A stretch of 64,000 nucleotides of DNA. Origin: Chlamydiota bacterium (lineage in GTDB: Bacteria > Chlamydiota > Chlamydiia > Chlamydiales > JAAZZY01). The position numbers and the translations under genes are program-made. The notes beneath the pieces were generated by a model. The model saw nothing but the letters and a program-made list of their open reading frames with translations. It had not been told where the DNA came from and searched no databases. The DNA lies in contig JAJACV010000054.1 in NCBI GenBank assembly GCA_022601335.1, forward strand, positions 1 to 64,000. Direction: 5' to 3'. Of this stretch, positions 59,597 to 64,000 are shown piece by piece. Numbering within the stretch: position 1 is the stretch's first letter; each line of letters starts with the position of its first letter.

Positions 59597-60556
59597 ATGA
59601 AGGTTGTATTTTTTGGAACACCTAAATTCTCTGCAGAGATCTTTGAAAGCCTTGTAGAAAAGGGTGTTGATATCACGGCAGTTGTGACTCAGCCAGATAA
59701 ATTGCAGGGGAGGCATTTAAAGCTTCAAGAATCTGCTGTAAAAAAAGCTGCAAAAACTCTTCTGCCAAATATTCCACTTTTGCAACCAGAAAAGATTTCT
59801 AATGAATCTTTTGTTCATAGCCTCACACAAATTGAAGCAGATCTTTATGTAGTCGTTGCTTTTGGTCAAATATTTCCAAAAGTGCTTCTTGATATGCCTC
59901 CTAAGGGATGTGTGAATGTGCACACAAGTTTACTACCAAAGTATAGAGGTGCAGCTCCTATTCAACGTTGCATTATAAATGGTGAAACCGAAACAGGCTG
60001 TACTATTATGTACATGGCAGAGAAATGCGATGCTGGAGATATACTCGCTATGAAAAAGCTAAATATTGCTCCATCTATGAATGCAGGAGAGCTTTCAATA
60101 GCTCTTTGTGAGCTGTCTAAAGATCTGCTTTATTCAACCTTATTGAAAGTGGCAGATGATAAGGTAAAACCTGTTCCTCAAGATCACTCTCAAAAAACGT
60201 TTGCTAAAAAAGTAAATCCTGCTGATGCTGAAATAAAATGGGATCTTTCTGCTGAGGATCTTTATAATCTCTATAGAGGAGTGACGCCTAAGCCTGGAGC
60301 TTGGTGCACAGCAATTATTAAGGGAAATAAAAGACGACTTAAGCTTATTGACATAGAGAAGTCGCCTTTAAGTGGAAAAAAGGGTGAGATAATTGAATAC
60401 GGCCCAGATAAGATTGTTATAGCCTGCAAAGAACACTCCCTCTCCCTAAAAGTACTTCAGGTAGAGGGAAAAAAAGCGCTTCAAGCTCACTCTTTTGTGA
60501 GAGGTTGCAATTTGAACGAAATTTCATTCTCTACTTCAGAGTCTTCATTACCTTGA
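59597..60556 (+). CDS. fmt: Methionyl-tRNA formyltransferase
   Basis: FFGTPKFSAEIFESL, VNVHTSLLPKYRGAAPIQRCIINGETETG. Confidence 0.95.
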   Translation: MKVVFFGTPKFSAEIFESLVEKGVDITAVVTQPDKLQGRHLKLQESAVKKAAKTLLPNIPLLQPEKISNESFVHSLTQIEADLYVVVAFGQIFPKVLLDMPPKGCVNVHTSLLPKYRGAAPIQRCIINGETETGCTIMYMAEKCDAGDILAMKKLNIAPSMNAGELSIALCELSKDLLYSTLLKVADDKVKPVPQDHSQKTFAKKVNPADAEIKWDLSAEDLYNLYRGVTPKPGAWCTAIIKGNKRRLKLIDIEKSPLSGKKGEIIEYGPDKIVIACKEHSLSLKVLQVEGKKALQAHSFVRGCNLNEISFSTSESSLP

Positions 60557-61878
60557 ATATGGGCTTCGATGGGCTTTGTTATCCAATTCAAGTCAAAAGC
60601 CTCTATCACTTGGTTAACATTTCCTCTCGGAGGCATATGGTGCCCTGCTGTCGAAACAATCCCTAATTTAGAATCAATGGCATAGTAGTTATGGCCTGAA
60701 AATTCACTAATGAGTTGATAATCCATCGCAAAGGCCCCATCTGGAAAAAGCTCTAAGACCAGGGAGTTGTCAGGTAAAAAATAGGAGTGAGTTAGACCAT
60801 TTCCATGAGCCCCAATAAGAATATCAGAGTTCCGTATAATTTGAAGTTGTTGTGCAAATGTAAGTTTTTCAAACCATACAGGTTGGATTTTATGGTTAGG
60901 GAATTTTTTTTCAAGAGTGCTTAGGAACACTTTTTCAAAATCAGGGTCTAAATAACGTCTGTTTTTTCGTCTAATATAGGTAATTGTAGGCTTGCGGTTT
61001 GCGTGATCATAAGTCTTTAATTGAGACCACACTTTATCTCTAAATTCTTTTAAGTAACTACTTTCAATTAGATTTGCATGAGAAATAGCCATTTTATTGA
61101 AAATTTGAACTTCTTTTTGATTATGACAAGCTTGTCTATCAACAACTACGGCATGTTCAAATTGAACCAAATTTTTGCTAGACAATTCTTTAAACTGATC
61201 TTTATTTAGGATTTTGACGTGAGGTATGAGCGATTCAAGAATTTGCTTGTTTATTTCGTTAACTCCTTCCCAATGGTTGATATCTGGAAAAATGACACAA
61301 GAAATAGAAGGTGTTTTTAAACCTTTATGAGCAGACCAAGCAAGTAGGAATTCTTCTAAAAAATGGAAGTAATGTGGTTGCAAACTCTTCATTTCGTCAG
61401 AAGATGCAAGTATAACGGTTGTTCCTGGAATTTTATAGGATGTGCCAGTCCATTTTTCAAATTTTTCGTTTGTAAAAGGATGTACATCGTAGTTATAATT
61501 GCCCTCTCCAAAAAAGTTTAAATCTTCATTTTTAAAGGCATTATTATTTGAGCAGTTAACTAAAAAGTGACTGGAATTAAAATAAAGGTTTGAAAAACTA
61601 TGAACTCCATCACCACCAAATCGGCTTAGGTCAGTAGGAGAAAAATCGGCCGATTTAAGTTGGGCTTGAAATGTGGGAAGTTCAAAGGAGGTTGGCTTTA
61701 GAGCTCTCCTTTTCTTATTTAGGGGTGTAATTTTATATATAGATATCAGAAGAATGAAAAGGACTGCCGCAATAGATAAAAGTAACTTTATTTTTTTTAA
61801 ATCTGTTTTATTTGATTTTGTTGTCATCTGATTTCCTTCGCTAATTTTAAAAGTATTCTCAGACATCGTAATGATCAA
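60487..61878 (-). CDS. GT61-like (DUF563) glycosyltransferase with N-terminal TM anchor
   Basis: YIRRKNRRYLDP, ILIGAHGNGLTHSYFLPDNSLVLELFP; TM LLLSIAAVLFILLISIY. Confidence 0.8.
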   Translation of the reverse strand: MIITMSENTFKISEGNQMTTKSNKTDLKKIKLLLSIAAVLFILLISIYKITPLNKKRRALKPTSFELPTFQAQLKSADFSPTDLSRFGGDGVHSFSNLYFNSSHFLVNCSNNNAFKNEDLNFFGEGNYNYDVHPFTNEKFEKWTGTSYKIPGTTVILASSDEMKSLQPHYFHFLEEFLLAWSAHKGLKTPSISCVIFPDINHWEGVNEINKQILESLIPHVKILNKDQFKELSSKNLVQFEHAVVVDRQACHNQKEVQIFNKMAISHANLIESSYLKEFRDKVWSQLKTYDHANRKPTITYIRRKNRRYLDPDFEKVFLSTLEKKFPNHKIQPVWFEKLTFAQQLQIIRNSDILIGAHGNGLTHSYFLPDNSLVLELFPDGAFAMDYQLISEFSGHNYYAIDSKLGIVSTAGHHMPPRGNVNQVIEAFDLNWITKPIEAHIQGNEDSEVENEISFKLQPLTKE

Positions 61879-62240
61879 AAGGGATTATTTGCATCAAATT
61901 ATTTTTGAATCTTCTTAGTTGCCTGTTGTTAAAGACTTTCAAGGTAAATAAGCCTAAAATAGGGCCATCTTTTTAAAATTAATAATAGCTGTTAGAAGGG
62001 AATTTAAATATGTTTATACATTTCATATTTAATATTCAGCTCGCCTCATATAAAAAAAATAAGCTAATGGGAAATGGAAGCACATTCATTTTAAAAAATG
62101 ATGTTAATTGATGTTTCGCTTTATCTAATTAATGCGATCCTCTATAATTACCTCTGAAAAAAAGCAATCAGGTCCTCAAGGTCTTCATTTTGGCTTTTCA
62201 ACAAGAAATAGGGTTTTTTGTTGTTTTAAAATTGAATATT

Positions 62241-62269
62241 TTGTTACATTCTCCGTTTTCAATTACAAT
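62241..62269 (+). promoter_or_regulatory. Candidate promoter of the rplC ribosomal protein operon
   Basis: TTGTTA - N17 - TACAAT; a second -10-like TATAAT is at 62143-62148. Confidence 0.5.
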
Positions 62270-62330
62270 TTGGATCCTGGTGTAAGTGATCTTTAGAATT
62301 AAATAGATAGCCCGTGAGGTATAGAACCCA

Positions 62331-62996
62331 ATGAAACAGAAGCATAGATTAAAATTGATGGGAAAAAAGATAGGCATGACAACTGTCTTTGATGATCAGG
62401 GTGGAACAATTCCTTGCACGGTGCTTTACGTTGAGCCAAATGTTGTGACTCAGATTAAAACCCTAGAGGTTGATGGTTACGAGGCACTTAAAATAGGCTA
62501 CGAAAAAGTTAAAGGTCAGAATTTAAAGAAAGTTCAGTCAAAAATATCAAAGCCACTTTTTGACGATTATAAGAAAAGAGGCATTGAGTCTAGAAAGCGT
62601 TTAAAAGAAAGTCGTGTTTCAACTGAAGGTTATGAAGTCGGGCAAGAGCTTGATCTTTCAGTCTTTGAGAGTGAGAAGCATATTGATGTGCAGGCTGTCT
62701 CAAAGGGAAAAGGTTATCAAGGGGTAATGAAACTGCATAATTTTAAAGGGGGGCCTTCTGCACACGGTTCTGGTTTCCACAGACATGCAGGATCTACAGG
62801 TATGCGTTCGACGCCGGGTCGATGTTTTCCAGGAAGTCCTAGAGCTTCACGCATGGGTGGTAATGTGCATACCTTACAGAGTTTGAAAATTATTTCTATC
62901 CAAAAAGAAAAAAATCTCCTTCTAGTAAAGGGTGCTGTTCCAGGTTCAAGGGGTAGTATGGTTTACTTAAGTAAAGCAATTAAGAAGGAGTCGTAA
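62331..62996 (+). CDS. rplC: 50S ribosomal protein L3
   Basis: MGKKIGMTTVFDDQG, GPSAHGSGFHRHAGSTGMRSTPGRCFPG. Confidence 0.97.
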   Translation: MKQKHRLKLMGKKIGMTTVFDDQGGTIPCTVLYVEPNVVTQIKTLEVDGYEALKIGYEKVKGQNLKKVQSKISKPLFDDYKKRGIESRKRLKESRVSTEGYEVGQELDLSVFESEKHIDVQAVSKGKGYQGVMKLHNFKGGPSAHGSGFHRHAGSTGMRSTPGRCFPGSPRASRMGGNVHTLQSLKIISIQKEKNLLLVKGAVPGSRGSMVYLSKAIKKES

Positions 62997-62997
62997 A

Positions 62998-63660
62998 ATG
63001 GATTTAAAATCTTTTAGTTTAGAAGCTGAAAAAGTTAAGGACGTAAAGTTCAAAGTTGCTAAGAGAGAAAAAGAAATTTCTCCACAGTTAGTGAAAGATT
63101 ACATTGTTGCTTATAGACGCAATCAAAGACAGTGGTCCGCAAATACAAAAGGGCGCTCTGAAGTCAATCACTCAAATAAGAAGCCTCACCGTCAGAAAGG
63201 TACAGGAAAAGCTAGACAGGGAACTTTAGCGGCTCCTCAGTATAGAGGTGGTGGTATTGTTTTTGGTCCAAAGCCTAAATTCGATCAACATATTAGAATT
63301 AATCAAAAAGAGAAAAGAGCTGTCGTTAACTATCTTATTGAACAAAAAGTTAAAGATAAAAAACTAATTTTAATTGATAAAACTGATATGAAAGCGCCCC
63401 AAACTAAAACGTTAGCGGCTTTTATGGCCAAATGTGGTTTGGATAAGAAGCGTACGTTATTTATTCTTGATGCACAAATCAAGGCTAAAGAAGGTGAATC
63501 CCTTTCTTCTCATACAAATTTCAAAAAGAGTCTCAATAACCTAAGTCGAGCTGATTTTACAATGGTAAATCAACTTAATGGATACCAATTGCTCAGAGCC
63601 GAACACGTTGTCATCACTGAGACAGGTTTAAAACAATTTATGGAGTCTATTAAATCATGA
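62998..63660 (+). CDS. rplD: 50S ribosomal protein L4
   Basis: KKPHRQKGTGKARQGTLAAPQYRGGGIVFGPKP. Confidence 0.97.
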   Translation: MDLKSFSLEAEKVKDVKFKVAKREKEISPQLVKDYIVAYRRNQRQWSANTKGRSEVNHSNKKPHRQKGTGKARQGTLAAPQYRGGGIVFGPKPKFDQHIRINQKEKRAVVNYLIEQKVKDKKLILIDKTDMKAPQTKTLAAFMAKCGLDKKRTLFILDAQIKAKEGESLSSHTNFKKSLNNLSRADFTMVNQLNGYQLLRAEHVVITETGLKQFMESIKS

Positions 63661-64000
63661 GTTTACAAGAGCAATTTACAAGTCCATTTAAAGTCGTGAA
63701 GTCTCGCTATATTACAGAAAAAGCAATGATGTTGGGTCAGTTACATACTGCAGACAGTAATGCTTGCTTGAAAAAGTGCCAAACACCAAAATATGTTTTT
63801 GTCGTAGATAAAAGAGCGACAAAAAAGCAGATTGCAGCCGCTGTAGAAGAAATCTATGCTGAAAAAAAAGTTAAAGTTGTGGGTGTTAACACAATTGTAA
63901 CTAAGCCAAAACCTAAAAAGGTTAGAGGAAGGTTCAGCGCTGGGAAAACTGTATCAATTAAAAAAGCTATTGTCACCTTGGATGTAGGTGATGTTCTTGA
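63657..64000 (+). CDS. rplW: 50S ribosomal protein L23, cut by window edge
   Basis: ATG at 63657: MSLQEQFTSPFKVVKSRYITEKAMMLGQL...TPKYVFVVDKRATKKQIAAAVEEIY...VVGVNTIVTKPKPKKVRGRF. Confidence 0.94.
   Translation, partial: MSLQEQFTSPFKVVKSRYITEKAMMLGQLHTADSNACLKKCQTPKYVFVVDKRATKKQIAAAVEEIYAEKKVKVVGVNTIVTKPKPKKVRGRFSAGKTVSIKKAIVTLDVGDVL

Overview
This is a low-GC, gene-dense chromosomal segment from a member of the Chlamydiota. It is probably an environmental, non-Chlamydiaceae lineage. That is inferred from gene content and gene order, and I cannot name the species. Most of it is a conserved backbone: rpiA, ptsH, pepF, groES-groEL, tyrS, an HU-like gene, accA, an MsbA-like ABC transporter, dnaQ-like, fabI, lpxD-ompH-bamA-recR, uppS-cdsA-cmk-plsC, trxA, trmL-mip-aspS-hisS, uhpC-dnaE, bamD-like/lptE-like, two dac genes, rsmA-surA-like-rsmB, lnt, lpxC-fabZ-lpxA-fmt and rplC-rplD-rplW. 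I saw no rRNA, tRNA, CRISPR array or intact mobile element. The items most worth a second look are: (1) a membrane-anchored AAA+ ATPase resembling mitochondrial ATAD3, between lnt and lpxC; (2) a tandem pair of disordered, fast-evolving paralogs (46.2-47.6 kb), followed by an unannotated 49-aa basic small ORF; (3) a membrane pseudokinase with TPR repeats; (4) an exported Nudix protein with a degraded catalytic box; (5) a FliO-like / 55-aa lipoprotein / DnaQ-like overlapping operon, whose lipoprotein is missing from the ORF track; (6) a GT61-like glycosyltransferase overlapping fmt; (7) a cupin pseudogene at 44.2-44.5 kb; (8) LpxI instead of the chlamydial LpxG route; (9) an inserted L,D-transpeptidase gene; (10) a divergent CIRCE element upstream of groES. 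All homology calls are from reading motifs by eye; no database search was run.
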